From an uncultured Eggerthella sp. (GTDB lineage: Bacteria; Actinomycetota; Coriobacteriia; Coriobacteriales; Eggerthellaceae), in the NCBI GenBank assembly GCA_902464295.1, contig CABQIW010000008.1:1-54063 (forward strand): a stretch of 54,063 nt of DNA, read 5' to 3'. Position 1 is the first letter of the stretch, and each line of letters starts with the position of its first letter. The notes below the pieces were generated by a model. It was not told the origin of the DNA and did not search any database. It saw only the letters and a list, made by a program, of their open reading frames with translations. Of the stretch, positions 26,622 through 35,317 are shown in pieces. The translations under genes were made by a program, and so were the position numbers.

Positions 26622-27089
26622 TTACTGCTCGATCTTCAAGACCTTGATATGGATATCGCGGCCGGTAGGACCTTGCAGGTCGATCTCGTCGCCCTTCTTG
26701 GTACCGAGGAGCGCCGCACCAACGGGAGACTCGTTGGAGATCTTGCCAGCGGTGGAATCGCTCTCCGCCGCACCGACGATGGTAAAGATGCGCTCGTTAC
26801 CGCCCATGTCGACCGTGACCTTGCTGCCGATGTGCACCTTGGAAGATTTGGTAGGAGCATCGACCACGGTTGCTTCGCCCAAGATGCGGGTGATCTCGGC
26901 GATGCGACCTTCCATCATGGCCTGCTCGTTCTTTGCGTCATCGTACTCGGAGTTTTCCGAGATGTCGCCGAACTCACGAGCCACGCGGATGCGCTCACCG
27001 ATCTCGGCGCGCTTTTCGGTTTCGAGATAATGCAGCTCTTCTTCGAGCTTCGCTTTGCCTTCTTGGGTTAAGATGTAGTCCTTTTCCAT
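26622..27089 (-). CDS. greA: Transcript cleavage factor GreA
   Basis: 155 aa, the normal length. The N-terminal coiled coil (LTQEGKAKLEEELHYLETEKR) carries the acidic tip DISENSEYDDAKNEQ. The C-terminal FKBP-like domain has VGAALLGTKKGDEIDLQGP. It rescues backtracked RNA polymerase by stimulating cleavage of the transcript end. Flanked by terminators on both sides, it is probably a single-gene unit. Confidence 0.96.
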   Translation of the reverse strand: MEKDYILTQEGKAKLEEELHYLETEKRAEIGERIRVAREFGDISENSEYDDAKNEQAMMEGRIAEITRILGEATVVDAPTKSSKVHIGSKVTVDMGGNERIFTIVGAAESDSTAGKISNESPVGAALLGTKKGDEIDLQGPTGRDIHIKVLKIEQ

Positions 27090-27145
27090 GGAACTCCCCT
27101 TGTGTTCGATCGTTCGGTCGTTTCATGCGAGCTTCGTGCCCGCGC

Positions 27146-27176
27146 AGAAGAAACGCGCTTGATCTGGCGCGTTTCT
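27146..27176 (-). terminator. Probable terminator of tatA
   Basis: 10-bp stem AGAAACGCGC / GCGCGTTTCT with an 8-nt loop just beyond the tatA stop. The tail TTCTGCG is poor in T. Confidence 0.5.
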
Positions 27177-27185
27177 CGTAAGTGT

Positions 27186-27527
27186 TTATTCAGCCTTGTC
27201 CTTTTCCGGTTCGGTCTCTTCGAAAACCGCATCGGAGGTGGTGGTGTTCTGTTCGGCTTCCGCTTCGGCTGCAGCAACATCGGCCTTCTTCTGGCCTGGT
27301 TCAGGCTTGTCTACTACTTCAAGCTCTTCAGGCTCTTTGCCTTCGGCCTGCTTGGCAGCTTCTTCGGCTTCTTTCTTCTTCTTGCCGCCGCCGAGGCCCT
27401 CGCGCAAGTTCTTGACCGTTTTGCCGATAGCGGTTCCGAGCTTGGGAAGATTCTTGGGGCCAAAGATGATGAGGATGACCACCAAGATGATGATGATCTC
27501 GACAATGCCGAAAGGTCCGATCTTCAT
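27186..27527 (-). CDS. tatA: Sec-independent translocase protein TatA/E
   Basis: 113 aa. One N-terminal membrane helix (VEIIIILVVILIIFG), the FGPKNLPKLG hinge and the amphipathic helix GTAIGKTVKNLREGL define TatA/E. A charged Lys/Glu-rich tail follows. It forms the pore of the twin-arginine export system. The DmsA-like enzyme at 49719-52217 carries a Tat signal and would use it. No tatC is in the window. An extended -10 (TGGTACAAT on the minus strand, about 120 bp upstream) is a plausible promoter. Confidence 0.93.
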   Translation of the reverse strand: MKIGPFGIVEIIIILVVILIIFGPKNLPKLGTAIGKTVKNLREGLGGGKKKKEAEEAAKQAEGKEPEELEVVDKPEPGQKKADVAAAEAEAEQNTTTSDAVFEETEPEKDKAE

Positions 27528-27730
27528 GTTGTATGCACCTCCGCAGGGATTGCACGTACGTTGAGCGCGACACAGGGTGAAGCGCGGTTTATTCAGTATG
27601 AACCAAGGTATGAACTACCCTAGTGATACGCGCAGAAATTGTACCAAAAAACATACTCAGCGCTCGTACAATCCCTTTAAGCGGTTCATGTTAGGTGGGG
27701 GTGGGTACGGGCTGCACCAGCTGCGCTGGA
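27528..27730. other. tatA upstream region
   Basis: About 200 bp, part of the 635-bp gene-free stretch 27528-28162. It holds a likely minus-strand extended -10 for tatA (TGGTACAAT) and a small hairpin CCAGC-TGC-GCTGG at its right end. No gene is seen. Confidence 0.4.
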
Positions 27731-28239
<509 letters not shown>

Positions 28240-28360
28240 ACATATGATGTGCCGTAAACGGCGTTGCCTATGGTATCACAGCCTGGTAGTGCACGGCAAT
28301 AAAGCAAATCGCTCACGTACAAAGAATCCATCTGAGTGAAACTGCTGCACCTCCAGTCAC

Positions 28361-28390
28361 AAAAAGAAACAGCCCTTGCGGGCTGTTTCT
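28361..28390 (-). terminator. Terminator of the NlpC/P60 gene
   Basis: 11-bp perfect stem AGAAACAGCCC / GGGCTGTTTCT, followed on the minus strand by TTTTTG. Confidence 0.88.
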
Positions 28391-28421
28391 CGATTTGCTT
28401 CGTATTTTTCAGTACTGCAAA

Positions 28422-29501
28422 TTAATAGCGAACGTACCACATGCCTTTATGAACGCCGCTGACCTTAACCACATCGCCCGTTTGCGGAGCGTGAATCATC
28501 TGGCCACCGCCAATGTAAATACCAGTATGATGATCGTTGATACAGATATCGCCTGGCTGTGGATTGCTCACGCGCGTCCACCCTTGGATAGTGCCCGTGG
28601 TGCACCAGTGGTTGCCCATTTTACCCGTAAGGCAGTAACCTACCAGACCAGAACAGTCAAAGCTATTCGGACCAGCTGCTCCCCACTTATATGGCTTACC
28701 CAATTGAGCATATGCACGATCAACAACAACATTGCCCGTTATCGTCTGAGGTTTTGAATCGTTCGTTGGCTTTGAGCTGCTTCCGGAATTGCCATTATGA
28801 GAGCCGCCGCCATTGTTGTTAGCAATAGCTTCCTGAGCTGCTGCTGCGTTAGCAGCGCTGCGCGCTTCTTCTTCCTGACGCATGAGCTCTTGAACTTCAG
28901 CATTCAGATTATCGTAGGTTTCCTGCATCTGTGCAGTAGTAGCTTCGGCCTCATCTTTAATAGCCTTGGCTTCGTTCGCCTTCTGCGCAGCTACCTGCTC
29001 TTGCTGTTCATATTCAACCTTAGCAGCTTCTACCTTTTCGCGTGATTCCTTGGTCTTAGCAACAAGCTCGGCATCATTTTCGTTCATGGTGTTGAGCATG
29101 TTCCAGTTCGTTGCGAACTCTTCAAAGGTAGAAGCACCCAAGATAACATCGAGGAAGGTGTTACCACCGGTACGGTACATGCTGCGCGCACGCGTTCCCA
29201 GCTCTTCCTGATAACCCTTGATCTTCTCAGTTTCCTCTTGGATCTGAGCTTCGGCTTCGCGAACCTTAGCTTCAGCAGCACTGCGCTCTTCTTCCGCTTC
29301 GTAATAGTTGTTCGAAGCGGCATCGAGCGTTGCCTGCATATCGTTGAGTTTGTCGAGCGCTGCTTGTGCCTCAGCCTGCTTAGAAGAAGAGGAAGGCACT
29401 GCGGATGCAAGTGAAACGGGCAAAGAAAGCCCCACGGCCAGAACGACCGCCATAAATGCAATGAGCAGCGTACGCTTCGGTGCTACATTTGTATGCTTCA
29501 T
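28422..29501 (-). CDS. Secreted NlpC/P60 peptidoglycan endopeptidase with N-terminal coiled coil
   Basis: 359 aa. The signal peptide is residues 1-34 (LLIAFMAVVLAVGLSLPVSLASA). A long charged coiled coil at about 41-225 contains the RARSMYRTGGNTFLDVILGA stretch seen in PcsB/CwlO-type hydrolases. A Gly/Ser/Asn linker follows, then the NlpC/P60 domain at 256-359. The catalytic set is Cys283 in FDCSGLVGYC, His325 in NDHHTGIYIGG and His337 in MIHAPQTG. It cleaves D-glutamyl-meso-diaminopimelate-type bonds in peptidoglycan. The coiled coil suggests activation by FtsEX, as for PcsB and CwlO (inference). A possible extended -10 (TGTTAGTAT) lies upstream inside the shared motif at 29555-29569. Confidence 0.93.
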   Translation of the reverse strand: MKHTNVAPKRTLLIAFMAVVLAVGLSLPVSLASAVPSSSSKQAEAQAALDKLNDMQATLDAASNNYYEAEEERSAAEAKVREAEAQIQEETEKIKGYQEELGTRARSMYRTGGNTFLDVILGASTFEEFATNWNMLNTMNENDAELVAKTKESREKVEAAKVEYEQQEQVAAQKANEAKAIKDEAEATTAQMQETYDNLNAEVQELMRQEEEARSAANAAAAQEAIANNNGGGSHNGNSGSSSKPTNDSKPQTITGNVVVDRAYAQLGKPYKWGAAGPNSFDCSGLVGYCLTGKMGNHWCTTGTIQGWTRVSNPQPGDICINDHHTGIYIGGGQMIHAPQTGDVVKVSGVHKGMWYVRY

Positions 29502-29831
29502 ACTGTTTGAAAACCTCCCAATAGTGGCATAGGGTTCGTGTCTCAGCGTAAGCTGTAGTTGATACTAACAGAAAACAGCACATTTATACAGAGCTTCAGA
29601 CCTTTAAGCCCTGATAAACTGCCCTTCACACGCTTTACCATGCACAAGTGAAGCCGCTAAACCCCATGCTCAACGCCTTATTGCGCGCATATATACGCAA
29701 TTGTGAAGAATGTGCGCTTTCTCTATGTAGAAGAGCGATACGCGCAACAAAAGCGATCGCATCTTGCGAGAAATGACGCCGCTCTAAATCGCCCGATACC
29801 AACAAGCGTGATCCTTCAGCTTGCTCATGCC
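29502..29831. other. Intergenic region between nhaA and the NlpC/P60 gene
   Basis: 330 bp. On the minus strand it holds the likely nlpC promoter (extended -10 TGTTAGTAT overlapping 29555-29569) and a leader of about 60 nt ending in GGGAGG. The rest, nearest nhaA, shows no gene, and no clear nhaA terminator is visible. Confidence 0.4.
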
Positions 29832-31535
29832 TCACGCATCTTTGCGAGACGAAGCTGCCTGCCTGTCCTCATCCGTTGGCACTGCCCTATGGGGAGACAC
29901 GGTGCGCACAGAAGCTTTTTGCCCGCTTTCGCCCGCCGAAGCTTCCTCGTGCTTATCATGCTTGCGGCGTTTCACCTCATGGGCGGCATGGGCCTGCAGG
30001 TTCGCGTTGTCAAGAATAGGCTCTTCAAAAGTGACACCTTTGCGCATCGCGATATTCGCTTGGAAGAGCAGGAAGAGGAAACCTATCACACCTGCTAACA
30101 GCGAAGCTGACAGGATCGCAACCTTCGCCACCAAAATCTGACCAGGATCGGCATACGCGAGATTTGCCACGAAGATAGCCATGGTAAAACCGACACCACC
30201 GAGCAACGCTGCACCGAAGATGTGCGCCCAGTTCACGTTATTAGGAAGCGAAGAGATCTTGAGCTTCACGATGAGGAAGCTGAAGAGGAAGATGCCGATG
30301 GGCTTGCCCAAGAGTAGGCCAGCGAAAACGCCTAGGAACACCGGATCGGCCACAATGGCACCGAAGCTCGTTGCGCCCAGCGCCACATCGGCATTCGTCA
30401 GAGCGAACAGCGGCAAGATCGCGAAATAGACCCAAGGGTAGAGCATGCGCTCCAAACGCGTTGCGGGAGGCACCACTTCTTTTGCCACGCGCGCAAGGTG
30501 CGAAACCTCTTTCAGGTAGTCGGACTGGCCGAGCACGGGAGCATCGGGTTGGAAGTTCGCGCGTATCTCCTTGAGCTGCTTGTTCGACCAACGTCCGAAT
30601 GAGAGCAGGTCAACACGCGAGCCAGAGGGAATCGTAAAGGCGAGCAGCACGCCGGCGATGGTGGCATGCACGCCCGACATGAACACGCAATACCAAAGCA
30701 CCACACCCAACAGCACGTAGGGCCAGAGCGAATAAAAGTGCAAACGGTTGAGAGCGGTGAGCGCACCCAGCACCACAAGCGCTGCCAAAAGCCACAGTAC
30801 CGAGGGCGCATGACCATAGAAGACCGCGATAACTACGATAGCGATAATGTCATCGGCCACCGCGAGCGTTGAGAGGAACACGCGCACGCCCGCTGGCACG
30901 CGCGAACCAAGCAGCGCTAGAATGCCGAGCGCGAACGCGATATCGGTCGCGGTCGGAACGCCCCACCCGCCCAATGTTTCAGGACTTCCCTGGTTGAATG
31001 CCACATAGAAGATGATCGGCACCGCAACGCCACCTATGGCAGCTCCCACCGGCAGGATAGCCTGACGGATATTCGTAAGCTCGCCGACGGTCATCTCATA
31101 TTTGATCTCGAGACCCACCAGCAAGAAGAATAAGCACATGAAGATGTCGTTGATGATATGCGCGAGCGACATCGAAGTGTTCGCGCTGCCGAATCCCAGC
31201 GTTATCTCGGTATGCCAGAACTCCAAGAACGAGCCATATGCGGGCGAATTCGCTACAACGAGCGAAAGGATGGCGCCGAGCAGCATGAAACCCGCCGCTT
31301 TGGTCGTGGAGTGCGTGAATTCAAGCAGCTTCAAGTAGCGGCGATGATGCCCAGAAACTTCCGAGATGAATGGGGTCTTATTTCCTTGGGAGTTCTCCAC
31401 GGTACATGCGGCACCTGCAGCATTCGCGCCCTCTTCGCCAGCCTGAGATACATCAACGCGTTCTCGAACAGAGGCACCGGTTTGCTGCTTCTCTGCCGCA
31501 TCCGAATTCTGTGCTGAAGCTTTATCGGTTGCCAT
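29832..31535 (-). CDS. nhaA: Na+/H+ antiporter NhaA
   Basis: 567 aa, longer than the usual 390. The N-terminal 60 residues are polar and poorly conserved. The core has ten to twelve membrane helices with PTATDIAFALGILALLG (Asp198) and LAVADDIIAIVVIAVFY (Asp228-Asp229, the ion-binding pair of NhaA). A hydrophilic insert of about 40 residues (SNKQLKEIRANFQPDAPVLGQ…) sits mid-protein, and a charged His/Lys-rich tail ends it. It exchanges Na+ or Li+ for protons and supports pH and salt homeostasis. It is transcribed divergently from hpf. Confidence 0.95.
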   Translation of the reverse strand: MATDKASAQNSDAAEKQQTGASVRERVDVSQAGEEGANAAGAACTVENSQGNKTPFISEVSGHHRRYLKLLEFTHSTTKAAGFMLLGAILSLVVANSPAYGSFLEFWHTEITLGFGSANTSMSLAHIINDIFMCLFFLLVGLEIKYEMTVGELTNIRQAILPVGAAIGGVAVPIIFYVAFNQGSPETLGGWGVPTATDIAFALGILALLGSRVPAGVRVFLSTLAVADDIIAIVVIAVFYGHAPSVLWLLAALVVLGALTALNRLHFYSLWPYVLLGVVLWYCVFMSGVHATIAGVLLAFTIPSGSRVDLLSFGRWSNKQLKEIRANFQPDAPVLGQSDYLKEVSHLARVAKEVVPPATRLERMLYPWVYFAILPLFALTNADVALGATSFGAIVADPVFLGVFAGLLLGKPIGIFLFSFLIVKLKISSLPNNVNWAHIFGAALLGGVGFTMAIFVANLAYADPGQILVAKVAILSASLLAGVIGFLFLLFQANIAMRKGVTFEEPILDNANLQAHAAHEVKRRKHDKHEEASAGESGQKASVRTVSPHRAVPTDEDRQAASSRKDA

Positions 31536-31565
31536 CTTGTCCTTCTTTCATTTACCGTGCACACA

Positions 31566-31592
31566 ATTGTAAACCACCTAACAACCTGTCAA
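31566..31592 (-). promoter_or_regulatory. Probable nhaA promoter
   Basis: On the minus strand consensus TTGACA (31592-31587) and TACAAT (31571-31566) are separated by only 15 bp, shorter than ideal. It lies 31 bp before the nhaA start. Confidence 0.4.
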
Positions 31593-31700
31593 CTTTTCGG
31601 TTGGGTTTCAATAATCGTTCACACAAGCCTTAAAAGATGCGTTAGACTAGCTAGTTGTAAAAGTGCATTTGAACGTGCGCTCTTTAGTAACGAAGGGAAA

Positions 31701-32270
31701 ATGACTATGGATATCACCGTCACCGGTCGTCGCATGAACGTCTCCGACGCTCTGCGCGATTATGCGGAAGAAAAGATCGGCAATTCGATGAAAGCGATGG
31801 ATATCGCACCGCTTTCTGCAGAAGTCGTTCTGCAAGTTGAAAAGAACCCCGCGAACCCCACCCCGTGCACCTGCGAAGTTACCATGCACGCTAAGGGTCA
31901 TATCATCCGCGTCGAAGAGAACGAAGAGAGCCTCTTCGCTGCCATCGACGTTGCGGCCGCTAAAGTGCTTCGTCAGCTGCGTAAATACAAGACGCGTGTG
32001 CTCAACAAGCGCCTGAATGCCGAACCGGTCAACAAGCAGGCGACCGACGTCGACTATGATGCGCTCATGCAGGAACTTTCCGGTGAGGACGAAGAGATCG
32101 TACGCGTGAAGGAGCTGGAGCTCCTGCCGCTCACGGAAGAGGAAGCGCTCATCGAAATCGACCTTTTGGGTCACGACTTCTTCGCCTATATCGACCGCGA
32201 CACTAGCGCGGTACATATTCTCTATCGTCGTTCGAACGGTGGTTACGGCCTGCTCAAGCACCAGGCATAA
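31701..32270 (+). CDS. hpf: Ribosome hibernation promoting factor, long form
   Basis: 189 aa from the ATG at 31701 preceded by GAAGGG. The frame is open from 31557, but that part is non-conserved and overlaps the promoter region. A second ATG two codons on is equally spaced. The N-terminal S30AE/YfiA domain begins MDITVTGRRMNVSDALRDYAEEKI. The C-terminal domain (VRVKELELLPLTEEEALIEIDLLGHDFFAYI) is the dimerisation module that pairs 70S ribosomes into 100S particles. Such proteins silence and protect ribosomes in stationary phase. Confidence 0.95.
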   Translation: MTMDITVTGRRMNVSDALRDYAEEKIGNSMKAMDIAPLSAEVVLQVEKNPANPTPCTCEVTMHAKGHIIRVEENEESLFAAIDVAAAKVLRQLRKYKTRVLNKRLNAEPVNKQATDVDYDALMQELSGEDEEIVRVKELELLPLTEEEALIEIDLLGHDFFAYIDRDTSAVHILYRRSNGGYGLLKHQA

Positions 32271-32295
32271 GCGCTCGCGAACATACCTTAGAATC

Positions 32296-32326
32296 AAAAC
32301 GGCCCGGATTACCCGGGTCGTTTTCT
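32296..32326 (+). terminator. Terminator of hpf
   Basis: Stem AACGGCCCGG / CCGGGTCGTT (one G-T pair), short loop, followed by TTTTCTATT; 26 bp after the stop codon. Confidence 0.85.
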
Positions 32327-32368
32327 ATTCCCTCTCTGCGGTTGACGAAAGGGCACGCCCTACCTACT

Positions 32369-32529
32369 GCGATCAGCGGAGAGGGTAAGGCACCAGGCTC
32401 CCCACTTCCCTGCTCAAGAACCTGCATTCTGCAGGTTCTTTCGTGCGTCGTTGCTTCGCTCGGGTTTTATTACTAACGAATTTAGTCGGCGAAGAGTCAC
32501 CTCGCTGCCTTGCCCTCTCCACTGATCGC
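32369..32529 (+). ncRNA. Dispersed structured element, copy A (unrecognised family)
   Basis: 161 bp. Closing stem P1 is 32369-32392 with 32506-32529, 22 of 24 Watson-Crick pairs plus one G-T. Internal hairpin P2 is 32416-32440, AAGAACCTGCA-TTC-TGCAGGTTCTT, an 11-bp perfect stem. The linker before P2 is CCCACTTCCCTGCTC and the one after begins TCGTGCG. A possible P3 pairs CTTCGC with GCGAAG. The same plan recurs in copy C (identical length, different P2 sequence) and copy B. It follows the hpf terminator and is arranged tail-to-tail with copy B. Transcription is not shown; a structured DNA repeat is the alternative to an RNA. Confidence 0.6.
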
Positions 32530-32550
32530 CGTCAAGACGTTCCTGGTCGA

Positions 32551-32708
32551 GCAAGCAGCTGAGCCCATGGGGTACTTGAATTACTCTGAGTCCGCACTCT
32601 TAATTTGTAATAGGCTGTCCGAAGGAGCGAAGCGCATGAGCTTACCTAATAAGGCAAGCGAACAGCGAAAGCGGGTAATTACAAGTGCCCCATGAGCGTG
32701 CTGCTTGC
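32551..32708 (-). ncRNA. Dispersed structured element, copy B (diverged)
   Basis: 158 bp on the minus strand. Closing stem arms are 32551-32584 and 32675-32708 (about 27 of 34 paired, core CATGGGG). P2 is 32640-32659 (GCTTACCT-AATA-AGGCAAGC on the plus strand, 7 of 8 paired). Read on the minus strand the flanks of P2 are CCCGCTTTCGCTGTTC and TCATGCG, nearly those of copy C, while both stems have entirely different sequences. It follows the glnQ-like gene on the same strand. Confidence 0.55.
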
Positions 32709-32726
32709 CTGAACAGTGTGTCATCT

Positions 32727-33560
32727 TTAGTCGGTCACCGCGTCGGATTCGTAGCGCGAAAGGAAGGCCTTGGTGCGATTGTGCTGCGGGTGGTTGATCA
32801 CCTGATCAGGCGTGCCCTCTTCGACGATCACACCCTTGTCCATGAAGATGATCTTGTCGGACACATCGCGCGCGAATGCCATCTCGTGCGTCACGATCAC
32901 CATGGTCATATGCTCTTCGGCAAGCGCTCGGATGACCTTCAGCACCTCTTGCGTAAGTTCGGGGTCAAGTGCAGAAGTGGGCTCGTCGAAAAAGAGGATA
33001 TCGGGCTGAAGGCAAAGCGCGCGTGCGATAGCCACACGCTGCTGCTGACCACCAGATAGCTCGCACGGATATGCATCCTCACGACCCTCAAGGCCCATTT
33101 GCTTCAAAAGCGCACGGGCAAGCTTTTCGGTTTCCGCTTTATCCTTCCCCTCGACCACAACGGGCGCTTCCATCACGTTGCGCAGCACCGAATAGTGCGG
33201 GAAGAGATTGAAATTCTGGAACACGAGACCAAAGCGTTTGCGCGCTTCCTTGGCAACGTCCTTGCCACTATAGACCGTTTTGCCAGATACGTTGTTTTCC
33301 GCAACCGTTAGATCGCCATAGCGCAGCGCGCCCGACTCGAACGTCTCGAGCAAGGTGCAACAACGCAGAAGCGTAGACTTTCCTGAACCAGAAGGCCCGA
33401 TGATCGAAACCACTTCACCAGGGTGAACCTCAAAAGAGATATCCTTGAGCACCATCGCATCGCCGAAGCTCTTCTCAAGACTCTCAACAGAAAGTATCGC
33501 TTTTCCCTGTTCGTCCGCTAATTCCGTTGCCTGTGGGATTGTTTGATTCGTGTCGGTCAT
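32727..33560 (-). CDS. Polar amino-acid ABC transporter ATP-binding protein (GlnQ-like)
   Basis: 277 aa. Walker A GPSGSGKST (about residues 55-63), Q-loop VFQNFNLFPHYSVL, signature LSGGQQQR, Walker B ILFFDEPTSALDPE and switch His in VTHEMAFA place it in the PAAT/GlnQ class. About 20 non-conserved residues precede the domain. It powers amino-acid uptake with the permease 18 bp upstream and the lipoprotein beyond. The substrate is not identifiable. Confidence 0.93.
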   Translation of the reverse strand: MTDTNQTIPQATELADEQGKAILSVESLEKSFGDAMVLKDISFEVHPGEVVSIIGPSGSGKSTLLRCCTLLETFESGALRYGDLTVAENNVSGKTVYSGKDVAKEARKRFGLVFQNFNLFPHYSVLRNVMEAPVVVEGKDKAETEKLARALLKQMGLEGREDAYPCELSGGQQQRVAIARALCLQPDILFFDEPTSALDPELTQEVLKVIRALAEEHMTMVIVTHEMAFARDVSDKIIFMDKGVIVEEGTPDQVINHPQHNRTKAFLSRYESDAVTD

Positions 33561-33578
33561 ACCCTGTCCCCTTTTCGC

Positions 33579-34232
33579 TTAATCGTGATAGTAGGCCAGG
33601 CGCTTTTCGATGCGCGAAATGGCGAACTCGACCACGAAGGTGAACACCCAATAGAACAGCGCTGCCACCACGAAGGCCGTGAGCGTACCTTGCGCTGAAA
33701 CGATGGCGCGTGCTGTGGTGAACATCTCCGCCACGCCAATCGTGAACGCCAGCGAAGTATCCTTGACGAGCACGATCACTTCGTTGCCGAGCGCAGGCAC
33801 GATACGCTTGAAGACCTGTGGGAAGATGATACGCAGAAACGTTTGCGCTTTGCTGTAGCCCAAGATCTCGGCAGCTTCATATTGACCACGCGGGATGGAC
33901 TGGATGCCACTACGGTAGATCTCAGCGAAATAGGCCGAATAGTTCATGATGAAGGCGACCGCGCAAGCACCGAACTTCCAATCCATAGAGAGCTGCACGC
34001 CGAAGATATAATACGGCGCGAAGAAGATGAACATGAGCTGCAGCATGAGCGGCGTACCGCGCATGATCGAGATATAGAGACGGAACAGATACGAGATCGG
34101 GCGAAAACGGCTCATGCGCCCCAACGCCACGAGCACACCGAGCGGAAGTGCGCCGATCAGCGTGACGAAGAAGAGCTGCAGCGTAACGAGAAAGCCCTCG
34201 CCCAGCATTCCAAGCATTGTGGTGAATTCCAT
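33579..34232 (-). CDS. Polar amino-acid ABC transporter permease (HisM/GlnP-like)
   Basis: 217 aa with about five membrane helices. The EAA loop reads EAAEILGYSKAQTFLRIIFPQVFKRIVPALGNE, the coupling site to the ATPase, and MRGTPLMLQLMFI is the HEQRO-family signature. A single permease gene implies a homodimeric channel. It lies between the lipoprotein and ATPase genes. Confidence 0.94.
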   Translation of the reverse strand: MEFTTMLGMLGEGFLVTLQLFFVTLIGALPLGVLVALGRMSRFRPISYLFRLYISIMRGTPLMLQLMFIFFAPYYIFGVQLSMDWKFGACAVAFIMNYSAYFAEIYRSGIQSIPRGQYEAAEILGYSKAQTFLRIIFPQVFKRIVPALGNEVIVLVKDTSLAFTIGVAEMFTTARAIVSAQGTLTAFVVAALFYWVFTFVVEFAISRIEKRLAYYHD

Positions 34233-34279
34233 ATGCGAACCTTATCGAAAACGGACCGTTAAAACAAAGAGCAAAGAGA

Positions 34280-34336
34280 AAAGCCCTGGAACTTCGATGG
34301 CCTCGCTACGAGGAGCATCGGGACATCCAGGGCTTT
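34280..34336 (-). terminator. Branched hairpin between the lipoprotein and permease genes
   Basis: Outer stem AAAGCCCTGGA (34280-34290) pairs with TCCAGGGCTTT (34326-34336). Inside it CGATG/CATCG and CCTCG/CGAGG form a second arm. On the minus strand a T-rich run follows (TTCTCTTTG). It probably terminates or stabilises part of the transcript, giving more binding protein than permease. Confidence 0.7.
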
Positions 34337-34368
34337 ACATTCAGCGTGCCGCCACTAGGGGCGCAAGA

Positions 34369-35220
34369 TTATTTGAGCACCCACTTGTCGATAGAAATCT
34401 CTTCAGGATAGTGAGAGACGATCTCTTCAACTTTGCCATCGTTGTAGAGTTCGATGAGCGCGGACTGGATCTTCTCGATCAGTTCGGTGTTGCCCTTCTT
34501 CGCGCCAACGCCATAGTTCTCAGAAGAAACTACTTCGTCGAGGATGACATAGCCATCTTTGCCAGCAATAAGGGACTGTGCGGTGGGATAGTCGATCGCA
34601 ACCGCATCGCATGCGCCACTTTCGAGCTGCATGAGCGCAGTCTGATATTCAGGAGCGGTTTCGAGCGCACCGAGCGTAGAACCGATGGTGTCGTAGTAAT
34701 CTCCGCCTTCAGCGAGGTTGTCGTAAGCAGGTGAGTTGACCTGTGCGACTACGGTCTTGCCCGCAAGATCGGAAAGACCCTTGATGTCGGAACCTTCACG
34801 AACAAGGATGACCTGGTCGTTCAGGTAGTACGGATCGGTGAACTCATAGGTGTCCTCGCGGCCTTCGATGGTGAAGCCATTCCAGATGACGTCGATCGTA
34901 CCGGAATCGATCTGAGCATCCTTGGTGTCCCAGTCGATCGGGGTGAGTTCGATCTCCCAGCCGTTCTTTTCAGCAACAGCCTTAGCGAGCTCCAGGTCGA
35001 AGCCGGTGTATTCGCCGTTGTCGTCCTTATAACCGAAGGGCTTGAAGGTCTCGTCGAAACCGACCACGAACTTGCCGTCTTCGCCCAAGTACTCTGGAGC
35101 GTCGCTCGAAGACTTCGCGTTAGACGAGCAGCCCGTCATGAGACCAGCCGACAGGCAGATCGCGAACACTGCTGCGAAAAAACACAGTAATAGCTTTTTC
35201 ATGTTTACCGCTTTGCTCAT
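34369..35220 (-). CDS. Amino-acid ABC transporter substrate-binding lipoprotein
   Basis: 283 aa. Lipoprotein signal peptide with lipobox LMTGC (acylated Cys31). The mature SBP family 3 fold has VVGFDETFKPFGYKDDNGEYTGFDLELAKAV and WNGFTIEGREDTYEFTDPYY. It captures a polar amino acid outside the membrane and passes it to the permease. ATG codons at 35220 and six codons on both have usable SD sites (AGAGG for the first). Confidence 0.94.
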   Translation of the reverse strand: MSKAVNMKKLLLCFFAAVFAICLSAGLMTGCSSNAKSSSDAPEYLGEDGKFVVGFDETFKPFGYKDDNGEYTGFDLELAKAVAEKNGWEIELTPIDWDTKDAQIDSGTIDVIWNGFTIEGREDTYEFTDPYYLNDQVILVREGSDIKGLSDLAGKTVVAQVNSPAYDNLAEGGDYYDTIGSTLGALETAPEYQTALMQLESGACDAVAIDYPTAQSLIAGKDGYVILDEVVSSENYGVGAKKGNTELIEKIQSALIELYNDGKVEEIVSHYPEEISIDKWVLK

Positions 35221-35317
35221 ATTTACCTCTTTGCTATAGATTTTCTACACTTATATCTGAAGGGTTGCACGACGCGCCCATCGGATATGCCACTTTAGCA
35301 CTATGGAGCGTTAAAGC

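Noticed and set aside
29502..29831. c-di-AMP (ydaO) riboswitch before the NlpC/P60 gene, common for such genes in actinobacteria
   Set aside because: The leader from the likely start site is only about 60 nt, and I could not find the conserved ydaO core sequences.
32296..32708. raiA-motif RNA, because of the nearby hpf (raiA-type) gene
   Set aside because: That RNA is usually upstream of the gene; here elements A and B are downstream, and copy C is next to unrelated genes. I could not match its structure.
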